Of a stretch of DNA of 59,376 bases, positions 7,847 through 17,524 are shown in pieces. A program made the position numbers and the translations under genes. The notes below the pieces were generated by a model. The model ran no database searches and was not told the origin of the DNA. It saw nothing but the letters and a program-made list of their open reading frames with translations. This DNA is from Planctomycetota bacterium (GTDB lineage Bacteria; Planctomycetota; Planctomycetia; Gemmatales; Gemmataceae), in the NCBI GenBank assembly GCA_016191165.1, contig JACPPF010000172.1, positions 1-59,376 of the forward strand, read 5' to 3'. Positions within the stretch are counted from its first letter, which is position 1, and every line of letters begins with the position of its first letter.

Positions 7847-8980
7847 ATGAACCTTTGGCGTTGGCTTGGTATTTCGATGTTTTTGGTCGGCGCGCTCTGC
7901 CTCGTCGGCACTGCGAAACTCACCGTCTACGCGGGCGGCAAGGACAAGAAGGTAGACGACAAGACCAAAAAGGCGGACGACAAGGGCAAGAAGGCAGACG
8001 ACAAAACCAAAAAGCCGGATGACAAGACCAAGAAGGACGACGACAAAAAGAAGGTCGTTGTCCCCCCCAAGCAAGAACCCAAGGGCGATCTCGTTTTCAA
8101 GGCGTTTGACTTTGACGCCTACCCCAAGGACAAGGCCTATTTCTTCCAGGAGCAAAACACCAAGACGACCCAAAAGATGAAGGTCATGGGCCAGGAGGTC
8201 GAACAAGTTCAGGATCAAACCTTCCTGATCAAGTGGACCGTGAAACCCAAGAAGGACGGCAACTACGTCGTTGAACAGACCATTGAGGGCGTCAAGATGA
8301 CGATCAGCATCGGCGGCAACAAAATTGCCTACGATTCCACCCTCGGTGAAGACAAACAACTCAAGAACCCGATGACCGAGTTTTTTGGCCAGTTACGCAA
8401 AAACTCCCTGACCTTTGCGATCACCTCCGACCTCAAGGTCAAGTCGATCGAAGGTCGCGACAAGTTCATCAAGGATCTCGGCGCCATCAACCCTCAGATG
8501 AAGAGCTTGCTCGACGCCATCCTCAGCGACAATGCCTTGAAGCAAATGGCCGAGCCGACCTGGTTTGCCTTCCCGGACAAGGGCGTTATTCCCAAGGACA
8601 AAACCTGGCAAAAGAAAAGCGAACTCGATCTCGGTCCAATCGGCAAGTACGACACGACCTTTGATTTCACCTACAACGGCATGGACGGCAACACCAAGGA
8701 TAAGATCGGCATCAAGACCAAGCTGGACTACACCGCCCCCAAAACCAGCGCCGGCTTGCCGTTCCGTATCCTCAAGGCCACACTCACAACCGACAGCGGC
8801 ACAGGCAACGCCGTGTTCCTGCGCGACAAGGGCCGCTTTGATTCCAGCGACATCAGCATGAAGCTCTCTGGCTCGCTCGAAATCGAAGTCGGCAGCATGA
8901 AGACCAGCGTCGATCTCAACCAGGATCAGACCGCCAAATCCAATACCTACGACGAAAAGCCCAAGGCGTGGGCCAAGTAG
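7847..8980 (+). CDS. secreted protein with Lys/Asp-rich repeat linker, DUF6263-like
   Basis: A 377-residue protein with a strong ribosome binding site (GGGAGG). An N-terminal export segment (~1-32, ISMFLVGALCLVGTAKL) is followed by a very low-complexity linker (~36-72) made of DDKTKK / DDKGKK repeats. From ~80 onward it is a globular beta-rich domain of the kind labelled DUF6263 in planctomycetes (FKAFDFDAYPKDKAYFFQEQ, then EPTWFAFPDKGVIPKDKTW). The function is unknown. The charged linker may span the wall or bind a partner. It is divergent from the NagB-like gene and ends in a strong terminator. Confidence 0.75.
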   Translation: MNLWRWLGISMFLVGALCLVGTAKLTVYAGGKDKKVDDKTKKADDKGKKADDKTKKPDDKTKKDDDKKKVVVPPKQEPKGDLVFKAFDFDAYPKDKAYFFQEQNTKTTQKMKVMGQEVEQVQDQTFLIKWTVKPKKDGNYVVEQTIEGVKMTISIGGNKIAYDSTLGEDKQLKNPMTEFFGQLRKNSLTFAITSDLKVKSIEGRDKFIKDLGAINPQMKSLLDAILSDNALKQMAEPTWFAFPDKGVIPKDKTWQKKSELDLGPIGKYDTTFDFTYNGMDGNTKDKIGIKTKLDYTAPKTSAGLPFRILKATLTTDSGTGNAVFLRDKGRFDSSDISMKLSGSLEIEVGSMKTSVDLNQDQTAKSNTYDEKPKAWAK

Positions 8981-9008
8981 TCCCTCCACGAACCCGAAAA
9001 ATCCCGAG

Positions 9009-9042
9009 GCCGTGGCACCCCTGGTGCCACGGCTTTTTTTTT
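9009..9042 (+). terminator. rho-independent terminator after the DUF6263-like gene
   Basis: A perfect 11-bp stem, GCCGTGGCACC / GGTGCCACGGC, with a CCT loop, followed by nine consecutive T (9034-9042). It lies 29 bases after the stop codon. Confidence 0.92.
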
Positions 9043-9217
9043 GCCCAATTTCACCTTGAGCACGAAGCGTAAGCAAGGGCGGCTTTTGTTTGCACTGCGC
9101 AAACAGAACGGCTGCGCTATTTGCGCAGGAACCTTTAGAAAGCGATTCGGCCTGGCATGATCCACGACATCAGGTATGTAGCCCTCGCGGCAATTTGCTA
9201 ACCCCGGGTTCCAACCC

Positions 9218-10690
9218 ATGAGACTATTTGTCGGCTCGTGGCTCATGGCGACAGCCTGTCTTGCCCTGGCGTTCCCGGGGCACGCGCTGGCCCAGGCGCC
9301 GACGGCCACCTTTGGCGTTCCCTCTGCTGCCGAAACGACCCCGACCGCCTCCAACGGTTTATTTCCGCCTTCGCTGGTTTCGCCAACCTCGCCTGCCTCG
9401 CAGGACTCCGAAAGACGCCGCATTCCGCTTTTCGCCTTCTGGGACAACGGCTTGCGATTTGAATCGAAGGACGACCAGTTTCATTTGCATCTCGGCGGCA
9501 CGATTCAGCTCGATTCGACCTGGCCGATCGGGCCCGCAAGCGTTTTCGCCCTGCCCAACGGCGGTGCGAATGGCGTTGGCAACTCGTCGGCAACCTTCCT
9601 GCGCCGCGCTCGCCTGCGCACCGACGGCGATCTCTTTGGCTTGTTCGATTTCATCATCGAATACGATTTCGCCAACGCCTCCAACGAAAATTCAGGCGAC
9701 GACCCGGCATCCTTCGGCAATCTAACCAGCAGCCCGTCGCCCGCGAATGTCTGGATGCAGATCCGCGACGTTCCCCTGTTCGGCCACGTCCGTATCGGCA
9801 ACCAAAAGAAGCCCATTGGCATGTTGAACAACACATCGCACGCAAACCTTCCGTTCCTCGAACGCCCCGATTCCAGCGACGCCATCTACGCGCCGTTCGA
9901 CGGCGGGTTCGCCCTGGGCGTCAGCGCCCAGAACTGGATCGAGTCCGAACGGATGGCCTGGCGCATTGGAATCTACCGCCCGGCCACCAACGTGTTTACC
10001 GTGGCGCTCAACAAGTATGCCTTTGGGGCGCGCTTGACCGGGCTTCCGTGGCATGCCGACAACGGCCAGAGCCTGGTCCACCTCGGCCTTGGCCTCTGGG
10101 GCGGCGAGATCGTGCAGGATGCGTTGCGCCTTCGCGCTCGCCCGCTGATTCGCAACGGCCCCGGGTTCGCGGTCCCGGTCATCCTCGACACGGGACAATT
10201 TCCAGGGAGCCGACAGCTCACTCTCGCCCCGGAATTCGCACTGGTGCGCGGCCCTCTGACAATTCAGGCGGAGTGGGCGGGCCAATTGGTCACGGATACC
10301 GTGAGCAATGGGCAAGCTCAGGGGACCACCTTCTTTCACGGTGGCCATGTCGAGGCGCTATGGTTCTTGACAGGCGAACAGATGCAGTACGAAAAACGCG
10401 ATGGCGTCTTTGGCCGAGTTGTGCCTCGCAACGACTACAACCTTCGCGGGCGTGATTCCTTTTCCAGCCTAGGGGCCTGGCAGGTCGGCGCCCGCTTCAG
10501 TTACCTCGATTTGAATGACAAGGCCATTCAGGGAGGCCGGGTTCACGATTGGACTTTCGGCTTGAATTGGTTCCTGACTGCGAACATGAAGTTCCAGTTC
10601 AATTACATCCTCGAGCATCGTGACGGCCCGACCGGTATGCCCGTGGGCTGGTTCAGTGGCTTCGGCGTGCGCGCGAATACGACTTTTTAA
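9218..10690 (+). CDS. phosphate-selective porin O/P (OprP-like) family outer-membrane protein
   Basis: A 490-residue protein with a signal peptide (MRLFVGSWLMATACLALAFP, cleavage near ALA-Q). The order fits OprO/OprP-type porins of planctomycetes: DNGLRFESKDDQFHLHLGG (~70-90), FLRRARLRTDGDLFGLFDF (~125), VRIGNQKKPIGM (~195), the barrel strands WQVGARFSYLDLND (~425), and a C-terminal strand that ends in Phe (VRANTTF). The family forms trimeric outer-membrane channels, some of them selective for phosphate or pyrophosphate. No pho box is evident upstream, so the substrate is not fixed by sequence. Convergent with the sulfatase gene. Confidence 0.85.
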   Translation: MRLFVGSWLMATACLALAFPGHALAQAPTATFGVPSAAETTPTASNGLFPPSLVSPTSPASQDSERRRIPLFAFWDNGLRFESKDDQFHLHLGGTIQLDSTWPIGPASVFALPNGGANGVGNSSATFLRRARLRTDGDLFGLFDFIIEYDFANASNENSGDDPASFGNLTSSPSPANVWMQIRDVPLFGHVRIGNQKKPIGMLNNTSHANLPFLERPDSSDAIYAPFDGGFALGVSAQNWIESERMAWRIGIYRPATNVFTVALNKYAFGARLTGLPWHADNGQSLVHLGLGLWGGEIVQDALRLRARPLIRNGPGFAVPVILDTGQFPGSRQLTLAPEFALVRGPLTIQAEWAGQLVTDTVSNGQAQGTTFFHGGHVEALWFLTGEQMQYEKRDGVFGRVVPRNDYNLRGRDSFSSLGAWQVGARFSYLDLNDKAIQGGRVHDWTFGLNWFLTANMKFQFNYILEHRDGPTGMPVGWFSGFGVRANTTF

Positions 10691-10893
10691 GAGCGTTCAA
10701 CACTTCAGCAGGCTTACAAGAAAGAGCTTCACCGTAATGAGCTTCGTTGTTCGTACGAAACTTTCCCATGCGTGACATGGCGACACCGGTCATGTCGTTC
10801 TGCGGCATGCCGGGCCCAAATGCCTGGCAGTCAGCCTGTCAAGCTCGCTGCAAGGGTCGAGATTTGATGCTTCTGCAAAGGCTTCCAACCGAT

Positions 10894-10954
10894 ACGAGCC
10901 GCGACCACCAGGGGAGCGGTCTGGACAAACCGCTGCCTGCCGGTCGCGACTCGT
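10894..10954. repeat. 61-bp palindromic repeat, copy 2 (degraded)
   Basis: ACGAGCCGCGACCACCAGGG is paired with CTGCCGGTCGCGACTCGT, giving the same 61-bp length as the copies at 3691 and 40421 but more diverged. It sits in the ~300-base convergent gap between the porin and the sulfatase (10691-10993). I see no gene or other element in that gap. Confidence 0.7.
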
Positions 10955-10993
10955 GGACGGTGATTGACGCGCAATGCTGGACTGCATTTCGTC

Positions 10994-13438
10994 TTACTGA
11001 GGAACCTTCCGTTTCGGCATCGGTCCCGCGGGGCCATTTACCGTTACCACCGCGCGATGGATGACGCCGGTAAACCGGAACGGCGATTGGTAGGCCGACG
11101 TCACCGGCGTCAAATCGTCGTAGCCGCAGGTCAAACCCTCGTTGTGGGGCCAGTAGATGGTCGGCACGGTCTTGGGGAGGACTTTGGTGGCGACGGACTT
11201 TCCATTGATGGAAAGGATGGCGACGCCCCCGGCGCCGAATTTCGCCTTGCCCGTCTTCATGAATTGCAACCCGACCGTTGACTTGCCTCTGGGCAGATCC
11301 ACACTGGAAACGAGATCATAGTGCTCGATGCCCAGCCAGTTGTAGGCATAGTGAAGTTTGCCGTCCTTGGCGTAAAGAGACCAGCCGCCGAAGTTGCCGC
11401 CGTGGGCGATGATGACGCCCTCGGCTCCCTTGGCGCCGGTATCGATTTCGGCCGTGATCTTGAAGGAGCGGTTGATCGTCGGGGCGGCCACGGTATGGGA
11501 TACGGGGGCGCCGCCGGGGAAGTATTCATAGCTTGAACGACCGGGCGTGATCTGCGGCCGCGGTTCGATCATGCGGAGAGTCGATCGGCCATCGAGCGGC
11601 AACACGTTGTTCTTGGCCGCTTCGGCCCACCAGATCTCCTCCATCATTTTGACGCGGGCCGGGAACTTGGCCGCCAGGTCTTCAAACTGCGAGAAATCCT
11701 GGTCGGTGTTGTAAAGTTCCCACTTCGATTTCGCCAGGACCTTTTCGTCGATTGGCGTGCCAAACGGAAGATGCGGGGAGACCGCGGTCCAGCCGTCGTG
11801 GTAGATGGCGCGGTAGCCGAACATTTCATAGTATTGAGTCGGACGTTTACTTTTCGCCTTGGCATCGTTGAAGGTATGCTTGAAGCTGACGCCATCGAAG
11901 GCGCTTTGCGTGATGCCGCCGATCGCCTTGGGAGGCGTGATGCCGCACACGTCGAGGACGGTGGGGACCAGGTCGATGGCATGGGCGTACTGGCTGCGGA
12001 TGGCGTTCTTTTCCTTGATGCCCTTGGGCCAGTGAACGATGAACGGGTCGCGTATGCCGCCCAGGTGGGTTTCGCGTTTCCATTTCTTGAACGGCGTGCA
12101 GCCGGCCATGGTCCAGCCGAACGGGTAATGGTTGAAACTATTGGGCGTGCCGAGCCGGTCCTTGTTTTTCCAGATGAAGTCCACGGTTTCCTGAACGCCG
12201 TTGAAGAACGAGCCTTCGCACAGGACGCCGTTGGGCCCTCCCTCGGCACTGGCGCCGTTGTCGGAGATCACCATGATAAGCGTGTTGTCGAGCTGCTTGG
12301 TTTCTTCAAGATAGGTGATGAGCCGGCCGATGCGGTCGTCGGTGTGTTCCAGGAACCCGGCGAAGATCTCCATCATGTAGGAATAGAGTTGCTTCTCCTT
12401 GGCGGTGCATTTGTCCCAGGCTTTCACTTCCTCGTTGCGGGGCGGCAGCTTGGTCCCCTCGGGAACGACGCCCAGCTTGATCTGATTGGCAAGGATGATC
12501 TCGCGGGCCTTGTCCCAGCCCATATTGAATTTACCCTTGTGCCGCGCGATCCATTCCTTGGGCACATGGTGCGGAGCGTGCATGGCGCCGGGCGCGTAGT
12601 AGAGGAAAAACGGCTTGTCGGGCGTGACGGCTCGCAGGTCGCGGATGTAGCCAATTGATTTCTCGGTAATGTCGTCCGTCAGGTGGTAGCCCTGCTCCGG
12701 CGTCTTCGGGGGGCTGACCGGCGTGTTGTCCGACACCAGGTCCGGATAGTACTGGTGCGTATCACCGCCGAGGAAGCCATAAAAGCGTTCAAAGCCCCGG
12801 CCCAGCGGCCAGCGGACCTTGGTGGCGCCCATGTTCATTTCCTCATCGGGCGTGAGGTGCCATTTGCCGACCACGAAGGTCGCATATCCGAAGCGCTGGA
12901 GGATTTCGGAAATGAAGCCATTTTCAAACGGAATTCGGCCATTGTAACCCGGGAAGCCGGTGGAGAGCTCGGTGATGCACGCCATGTTATTTTTGTGATG
13001 ATTGCGGCCCGTGAGGATCGAGGAGCGTGTCGGCGAGCAAAGGGCCGTGGTGTGCATGTTGTTGTAGCGCAGGCCATTCTTGGCGAGCCTGTCGAGATTG
13101 GGCGTCTTGCACTGCCCGCCGAAGCAGCCGAGCTGGCCGAAGCCGACGTCATCGAGGACGATGAAGATGACATTCGGGCTGCCTGGTTTGGCGCGAACGG
13201 GCACCGGCCAGGACGGGACCGAATCCTGGACGGTGCGGTTGACGATGCCGTCAAACTGCCCCTTGTAGGTCTTGACGCCCGCCTTGGCCTTGGGCGGCCC
13301 CTTTTTGGGCTGCACGGCGGGCCCGCCGCTGGCGAATATCGCCGGGACGTCGAAACGTCGCCAGCTTGCGACGCCGAGCCCGATTAGAATACCCACCGTG
13401 AGCACGGCCATTACCTGCCATTTTTGGGACCATCGCAT
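10994..13438 (-). CDS. type I sulfatase (arylsulfatase family), membrane-anchored
   Basis: An 814-residue protein with an N-terminal anchor or uncleaved signal (residues ~8-26) and a Pro/Lys linker. The alkaline-phosphatase-fold sulfatase domain follows: NVIFIVLDDVGFGQLG (89-104) with metal-binding D96/D97, and the modification motif C134-S-P-T-R whose Cys is converted to formylglycine by FGE. Further matches are GRNHHKNNM (~144), GKWHLTPDEEM and VISDNGASAEGGPNG. The C-terminal ~200 residues are a beta-rich extra domain. Family members hydrolyse sulfate esters; planctomycetes carry many of them for sulfated polysaccharides. No FGE gene is in the window. The gene follows the small membrane protein at 13947 with a 32-base gap, which suggests an operon. 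Confidence 0.93.
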   Translation of the reverse strand: MRWSQKWQVMAVLTVGILIGLGVASWRRFDVPAIFASGGPAVQPKKGPPKAKAGVKTYKGQFDGIVNRTVQDSVPSWPVPVRAKPGSPNVIFIVLDDVGFGQLGCFGGQCKTPNLDRLAKNGLRYNNMHTTALCSPTRSSILTGRNHHKNNMACITELSTGFPGYNGRIPFENGFISEILQRFGYATFVVGKWHLTPDEEMNMGATKVRWPLGRGFERFYGFLGGDTHQYYPDLVSDNTPVSPPKTPEQGYHLTDDITEKSIGYIRDLRAVTPDKPFFLYYAPGAMHAPHHVPKEWIARHKGKFNMGWDKAREIILANQIKLGVVPEGTKLPPRNEEVKAWDKCTAKEKQLYSYMMEIFAGFLEHTDDRIGRLITYLEETKQLDNTLIMVISDNGASAEGGPNGVLCEGSFFNGVQETVDFIWKNKDRLGTPNSFNHYPFGWTMAGCTPFKKWKRETHLGGIRDPFIVHWPKGIKEKNAIRSQYAHAIDLVPTVLDVCGITPPKAIGGITQSAFDGVSFKHTFNDAKAKSKRPTQYYEMFGYRAIYHDGWTAVSPHLPFGTPIDEKVLAKSKWELYNTDQDFSQFEDLAAKFPARVKMMEEIWWAEAAKNNVLPLDGRSTLRMIEPRPQITPGRSSYEYFPGGAPVSHTVAAPTINRSFKITAEIDTGAKGAEGVIIAHGGNFGGWSLYAKDGKLHYAYNWLGIEHYDLVSSVDLPRGKSTVGLQFMKTGKAKFGAGGVAILSINGKSVATKVLPKTVPTIYWPHNEGLTCGYDDLTPVTSAYQSPFRFTGVIHRAVVTVNGPAGPMPKRKVPQ

Positions 13439-13470
13439 GCGGGATCTCCGTGTTGAACAAGGGATGGAAT

Positions 13471-13947
13471 TCAGTCAGCTCGTTCCATTCGGAAGAGCGT
13501 TTTTCGCTCGTCCTGGAGCACAAGTTCACTGCGGTTGAGAACCTTGATCAGGTGTTTCTTGACCTCGTCTTGTTTGGTGTGCGGGTTGCGGGTCGTGATG
13601 AAGAGGGTATCACCCTCGACCTCGATGCGCGCGTTGATGATGCCTTCCCGCCCGCCCGCGTTGATGCGGCCCCGCATGGAGCCGTTGCGATAGAAGTCGA
13701 AGGTGGCGCCGTCCTGATCCCCGCCGCTGACCACCCATTTGCCGATAAGGTCGCCAGGAAGCTGGTTCCAGAGCACCTTGTTCCAGACGACGAATTCAAG
13801 GAAAGACCAGGTCGCGGCAGCGGTGAGGAGCGCTCCGAGACCGAGGACAATCCAGCGCCGGGCGTTGCCGCCGGCAGCTTTGGCCGGCGGCGCTGATGGC
13901 GCTGGGGCTTGTTGGCGTTGCTTGGTGAATTTGGCGGGGTTTCTCAT
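13471..13947 (-). CDS. small single-pass membrane protein upstream of the sulfatase
   Basis: A 158-residue protein with a basic Pro/Ala-rich cytoplasmic N-terminus (1-28), one transmembrane helix (~32-52, WIVLGLGALLTAAATWSFLE) and a beta-rich domain of ~90 residues (LIGKWVVSGGDQDGATFDFY, GRINAGGREG, ...). The second part resembles the small lipocalin-like or 'TIGR-type' beta domains that planctomycetes use in exported proteins, in which a GKWVV strand starts the fold. I cannot assign a function. As the first gene of a likely two-gene unit with the sulfatase, it may aid that enzyme at the membrane (inference). Confidence 0.7.
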   Translation of the reverse strand: MRNPAKFTKQRQQAPAPSAPPAKAAGGNARRWIVLGLGALLTAAATWSFLEFVVWNKVLWNQLPGDLIGKWVVSGGDQDGATFDFYRNGSMRGRINAGGREGIINARIEVEGDTLFITTRNPHTKQDEVKKHLIKVLNRSELVLQDERKTLFRMERAD

Positions 13948-14129
13948 GGCTTGGCCTATGAATCAAAGCGAATGAAATCACGCTTTGACCGCAAATCCGC
14001 TACAGGTGGATAAGGATATTTTCTTTCCCATTGGGTTTCGGAATGGGCGTCCACGATTCCATACTCCCGTTTCCGATACTAATCAGGCGTTCGTCGCAGC
14101 CCCGTATTCGCACGCATGGAGGCTTCACC

Positions 14130-15185
14130 ATGATGCCGCACCGAGTTTCTTGTCGTTTTTTGCTACCAGCCCTCGCCCTGTTCGCAAATTTCCAACTGGC
14201 TGTTGGCCAGGATTTGCCCAAAAAAATCGAACCGCCTGTACTTGACCCCGTGGTGGTTTCGCCGGGCCTGGACAAGGCCGATTCGGGCCACTTTCGCATT
14301 TTCAATGTTGGCAACATGCCTGCGAATTTTTTGACGGGCAATCGTGAGTTTCCCAATTTTATCAGTTTTATCAGCAACCCCATCCAGTCCATCGATCCGC
14401 GCGCGAACACGGAAATTATTGCCATGTTCGGCCAGGGCTGGCTGTCGGCGGACAATTCGCTTTTGCCAGGCGGCAGCATGCAGGTCTACGGCGGCGGGCC
14501 CTACAGCCTCGCGATTTCCGACCGCATGAGCGTCGGCATCAACCAGGGTGGTTATGCGCGGGCCGAGTTTGATCGGGACCGGGAAACCATCCGCGGCCGC
14601 CTCGGCCTGCCCGTTCGCGACATCGACCGCGGCGGCGTCCGCCAGGGCTGGCTCAACCTCGGCGGCTGGGTGCAATACACCCTCATCGCCGACGTTCCCA
14701 ACCAGTTCCTCCTCACCGCGGGTATGCGCTGGGAGGCGCCGATCGGCACGACGCAAATCTTCCAGGGCGGCGATAGCCCAGTTTACCTCTCGCCCTACCT
14801 TACCGTGGGCAAAGAATTCGGCGCCTATCACGTGCTGGCCACCACGGGCTACGAATTCCCCGCCGGCAGCGGCACCGCCACCACAAATACCTACTATTTC
14901 AACCTCCACCTCGATCGCAAGATCGGCTGCTTCTACCCCCTGGCCGAATTCAATTTCGCTTACCGCACGACGAACGTGGACGTCAACATCGTTACCCCGC
15001 GCCACGGCGTCATCGACCTGGGAACCTTTACCACGACCGGAACCTCACTCACCGCCGCCGTCGGCGTGAACGCCGTGCTCATCCCGACCAAACTTGAATT
15101 CGGCGCAGTCTACGTTCGGCCCCTGGCCCCTCAAGGCCGCTTCGACTTCAACGGCCTGCTGGTCAAGATGGTCTATCGGTTCTAA
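14130..15185 (+). CDS. predicted outer-membrane beta-barrel-like protein
   Basis: A 351-residue protein. The ATG pair at 14130/14133 is preferred over the upstream in-frame ATG at 14031 because it directly starts the signal peptide (MMPHRVSCRFLLPALALFA, cleavage near VGQ-D). The mature protein has alternating hydrophobic/polar strands from ~120 to the end (WVQYTLIADVPNQFLLTAGM, YHVLATTGYEF, FYPLAEFNFAYR, VLIPTKLEFGAVYV) and ends in a terminal Phe (VKMVYRF), the usual C-terminal signal for outer-membrane barrel insertion. The family is unrecognised. It is divergent from the gene at 13947. Confidence 0.7.
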   Translation: MMPHRVSCRFLLPALALFANFQLAVGQDLPKKIEPPVLDPVVVSPGLDKADSGHFRIFNVGNMPANFLTGNREFPNFISFISNPIQSIDPRANTEIIAMFGQGWLSADNSLLPGGSMQVYGGGPYSLAISDRMSVGINQGGYARAEFDRDRETIRGRLGLPVRDIDRGGVRQGWLNLGGWVQYTLIADVPNQFLLTAGMRWEAPIGTTQIFQGGDSPVYLSPYLTVGKEFGAYHVLATTGYEFPAGSGTATTNTYYFNLHLDRKIGCFYPLAEFNFAYRTTNVDVNIVTPRHGVIDLGTFTTTGTSLTAAVGVNAVLIPTKLEFGAVYVRPLAPQGRFDFNGLLVKMVYRF

Positions 15186-15194
15186 TTGGCGCGT

Positions 15195-16499
15195 TCACTT
15201 CTTGTCCTCTTTCGGTTCCTCGACGCGCACCAGCGAGAATTGCTGGCTGCGCTCGGGGCTGTAGTGGACCAGCATCGTGGTCGCGTCCTTGGTGAGGTTG
15301 GCCAACCCCGCCTCGTACACAGGAGTTTTGCGGTCGCCCACCGTCCACGCCGCACGCTGCGTTTTTTTGTCCGCGGAACCATATACCTGGGCGGTGGTGT
15401 CCGTGACGGCGTCGTAATAGTTGCCGCGAATCACGCCTTGCTTGTTGACACTCAGTTGAAAGATGTGATTGGACGTCGTCTCCTCTCCCTGAACCATGGC
15501 GAAAACGCCGAGTGGGAGCCATTCCTCTTCCTTGGTGACCTTGGCTGCTTTACCCGAGTCGGCGAGCTTGGTGGCTTGCTGGGCGTATTGCTGTGGCGTG
15601 GCGGCCTTTTGTCCATCGACGTACACGCCGTCGTCCTGGTAGACGACGTTGGTCCCATAGTCGTAATAGACGGGCTGAGCCGGATACCCATAACTAGCGC
15701 ATGCCGACCAGGTGGCCGCACGCCAGACCGCGTTGGCGGTCCAGCCCGCGGCAAGCCAGGCGCCCGGATACTGGGCATACCAACCGGCGCGGAAGCATGG
15801 ATAAGCGGCCACGCCGTGACGCACGTAAGCGCCCTGGGTGCGGATGGCGGTAGTGGAGCGATAGTAAGTGCCACGGTTGGTGGTGGCAACGGTTGTTCGA
15901 CCCGCGACGGCGCCGTAGTGCCCGACGCTGGCCCCGGTACGTGTACCGCCCACGACGGTTCCACTGGCGCCGTGAACGGCTCCCACCCGCGTGCCACCCA
16001 CGGCGGCGCCATGGGGTCCAATGGCGACGCCGCCCTGGTAGCGGGTGGCAAAGGAGCCGCCGGGACCCGATCCGAAGGTCGCCCCGGATCTACCGGCGAC
16101 CGCATTCCCCCCAGGCCCGACGGCGGCGCCGCCCCGGCCTACTTTGCCAACGGTCTGGCCGCCCGGCGTGGTCACCTTGACGCCACCCGCATACCTGCCA
16201 CCGGAAACACCGCCTGGGGTGGTGCCATGTGCGCTCGCGCCACGATATTGAACCGTGCCGCCCCGCTGGGTGGTGTACGATCCACCGCCCCGGTTGACCT
16301 GCGCCGAGCCGCCGTGAGAACCAAAGACCGACGTCGAACCACGGGCGGCATATCCCCCGCCCCCGCCGTAGGAATGCACGGCGCCGCCACTGAAGCCTCG
16401 GCTGAACCCACCGCCCCCACGCCCCCGGCCCTGCGATTCGGATCCCGGTACGAACGCCAAGAAACCCAGAAGAAGCACGTATCGAATTAGTTTTTTCAC
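15195..16499 (-). CDS. secreted Gly-rich repeat surface protein
   Basis: A 434-residue protein. It starts at GTG (16499), which gives a clean signal peptide (MKKLIRYVLLLGFLAFVPG); no good ribosome binding site is seen. Residues ~22-200 are extremely Gly/Ala/Thr-rich with GG, GGG and RYQGGVAIGPHG-type units, resembling the planctomycetal proteins loosely called mu-protocadherin-like cell-surface proteins. Residues ~210-300 contain Tyr/Cys/Trp-rich sequence (PCFRAGWYAQYPGAW), and the C-terminal ~130 residues form a small beta domain (EEWLPLGVFAMVQGEE ... VEEPKEDKK). A surface location is inferred. The opposite strand is also open across the whole gene, an effect of GC-rich codons. Confidence 0.75.
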   Translation of the reverse strand: MKKLIRYVLLLGFLAFVPGSESQGRGRGGGGFSRGFSGGAVHSYGGGGGYAARGSTSVFGSHGGSAQVNRGGGSYTTQRGGTVQYRGASAHGTTPGGVSGGRYAGGVKVTTPGGQTVGKVGRGGAAVGPGGNAVAGRSGATFGSGPGGSFATRYQGGVAIGPHGAAVGGTRVGAVHGASGTVVGGTRTGASVGHYGAVAGRTTVATTNRGTYYRSTTAIRTQGAYVRHGVAAYPCFRAGWYAQYPGAWLAAGWTANAVWRAATWSACASYGYPAQPVYYDYGTNVVYQDDGVYVDGQKAATPQQYAQQATKLADSGKAAKVTKEEEWLPLGVFAMVQGEETTSNHIFQLSVNKQGVIRGNYYDAVTDTTAQVYGSADKKTQRAAWTVGDRKTPVYEAGLANLTKDATTMLVHYSPERSQQFSLVRVEEPKEDKK

Positions 16500-16549
16500 G
16501 ATGGCACCGTTGTTCTTGATTCTTGGAAGGTCCGTGATTTTCCGAGAGT

Positions 16550-17524
16550 TCAGTTCTTGGCGTTGACGCGCGTCACCCGAACGGGTCCGATGTCCGGAAC
16601 CGGGTTGTCATTGATCGTTCGTTCAACGGACTGAAACGTGAACGCGTTATCGCTCACCGGCACGAAGAGGTTGGTGGAGGTCACCACGTCGCCGGTCCCC
16701 GTGACTGCCGTTGCGTCAAGGACCCATTTCTTGTCTTCCCGGCTCCAGGTCGCCTCGCCGAAGCTGCCGTCCGGATCGAAGGTCCAGGATCGCAGTTGCC
16801 CCGTCGAGGCGTCTTTGCCAATCATTTGAAAGCCCTTGGCAGTTCGTTTTTTGTCCTTGATGGTGATGTCCATGCGGATGAAATTTTTCTCGCCCCACCA
16901 TTGATACTTGGTGGTGATTTCCGTGTCATCGCGTTTTGCGGACCAGGTGCCGATGAGCCAATCAAGGTCGCGCAGAGACGCGCCTTCGCCGGGCCATTCC
17001 CGCACGATCGCCATGAGCCACTTGCCGTTTTCACGCACATGCACAACGCTGTATTTGCTGGTCACCGCCAGCTCTTTGCCAGCGCGAACCCGGAAATGCC
17101 CCTCCTCGATGGCAGTGTCCTGCGACGGAAAGCGGATCGTATCGACGTCGATGCCAACCTTGACGACGCCTTTTCTCTTCGCGAAAAGTTGGGCATATTC
17201 CTTCTCGATAGCGGCGCGGCCGCGAAAAACGGCGCCGTCGTCGGTGGCGTATTCGCCGTTCTCGGTCCAGTGCGCTGCCAGGGCCTTGGCATCGCCTTTT
17301 TCAAAGGCGACGGCGAAGCTACGCACCGCCCTGGCGATTTCCTCGCGCCGGGCATCCAACGCCTTACCCTTGGTTGGCTGCGTCGTCACGACCTCGGCGG
17401 TGCCCTGAGCGCGGGCTTCGTCTCCCGATCGATTGCAAAAGACAATCGTGCCAACCAGCAGGCCGAGAGCGCACAAGGCAAAGGCCATGCGTTTTTGGTG
17501 AGCGATCAAGATACTGGTGAACAT
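16550..17524 (-). CDS. exported NTF2/SnoaL-like domain protein (SgcJ/EcaC type)
   Basis: A 324-residue protein. The ATG at 17524 is chosen because GGGGAAG lies at the right distance; upstream in-frame ATGs lack one. An N-terminal helix (IAHQKRMAFALCALGLLVGTIV) anchors or exports it. Residues ~60-180 form a SnoaL/NTF2-like cone fold (ARAVRSFAVAFEKGDAKALA, HWTENGEYATDDGAVFRGRA, KWLMAIVREWPGEGA), the pattern found in the 'SgcJ/EcaC oxidoreductase' group. Residues ~185-324 are a second beta-rich domain beginning DLDWLIGTWSAKRDDTE. Such proteins are small-molecule binding or isomerase-like; the substrate cannot be inferred. Confidence 0.75.
   Translation of the reverse strand: MFTSILIAHQKRMAFALCALGLLVGTIVFCNRSGDEARAQGTAEVVTTQPTKGKALDARREEIARAVRSFAVAFEKGDAKALAAHWTENGEYATDDGAVFRGRAAIEKEYAQLFAKRKGVVKVGIDVDTIRFPSQDTAIEEGHFRVRAGKELAVTSKYSVVHVRENGKWLMAIVREWPGEGASLRDLDWLIGTWSAKRDDTEITTKYQWWGEKNFIRMDITIKDKKRTAKGFQMIGKDASTGQLRSWTFDPDGSFGEATWSREDKKWVLDATAVTGTGDVVTSTNLFVPVSDNAFTFQSVERTINDNPVPDIGPVRVTRVNAKN

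Noticed and set aside
15186-16490. 434-codon rightward open frame opposite the Gly-rich gene
   Set aside because: It mirrors the Gly-rich coding sequence; its start region and composition are those of an antisense shadow, while the leftward frame has a signal peptide.
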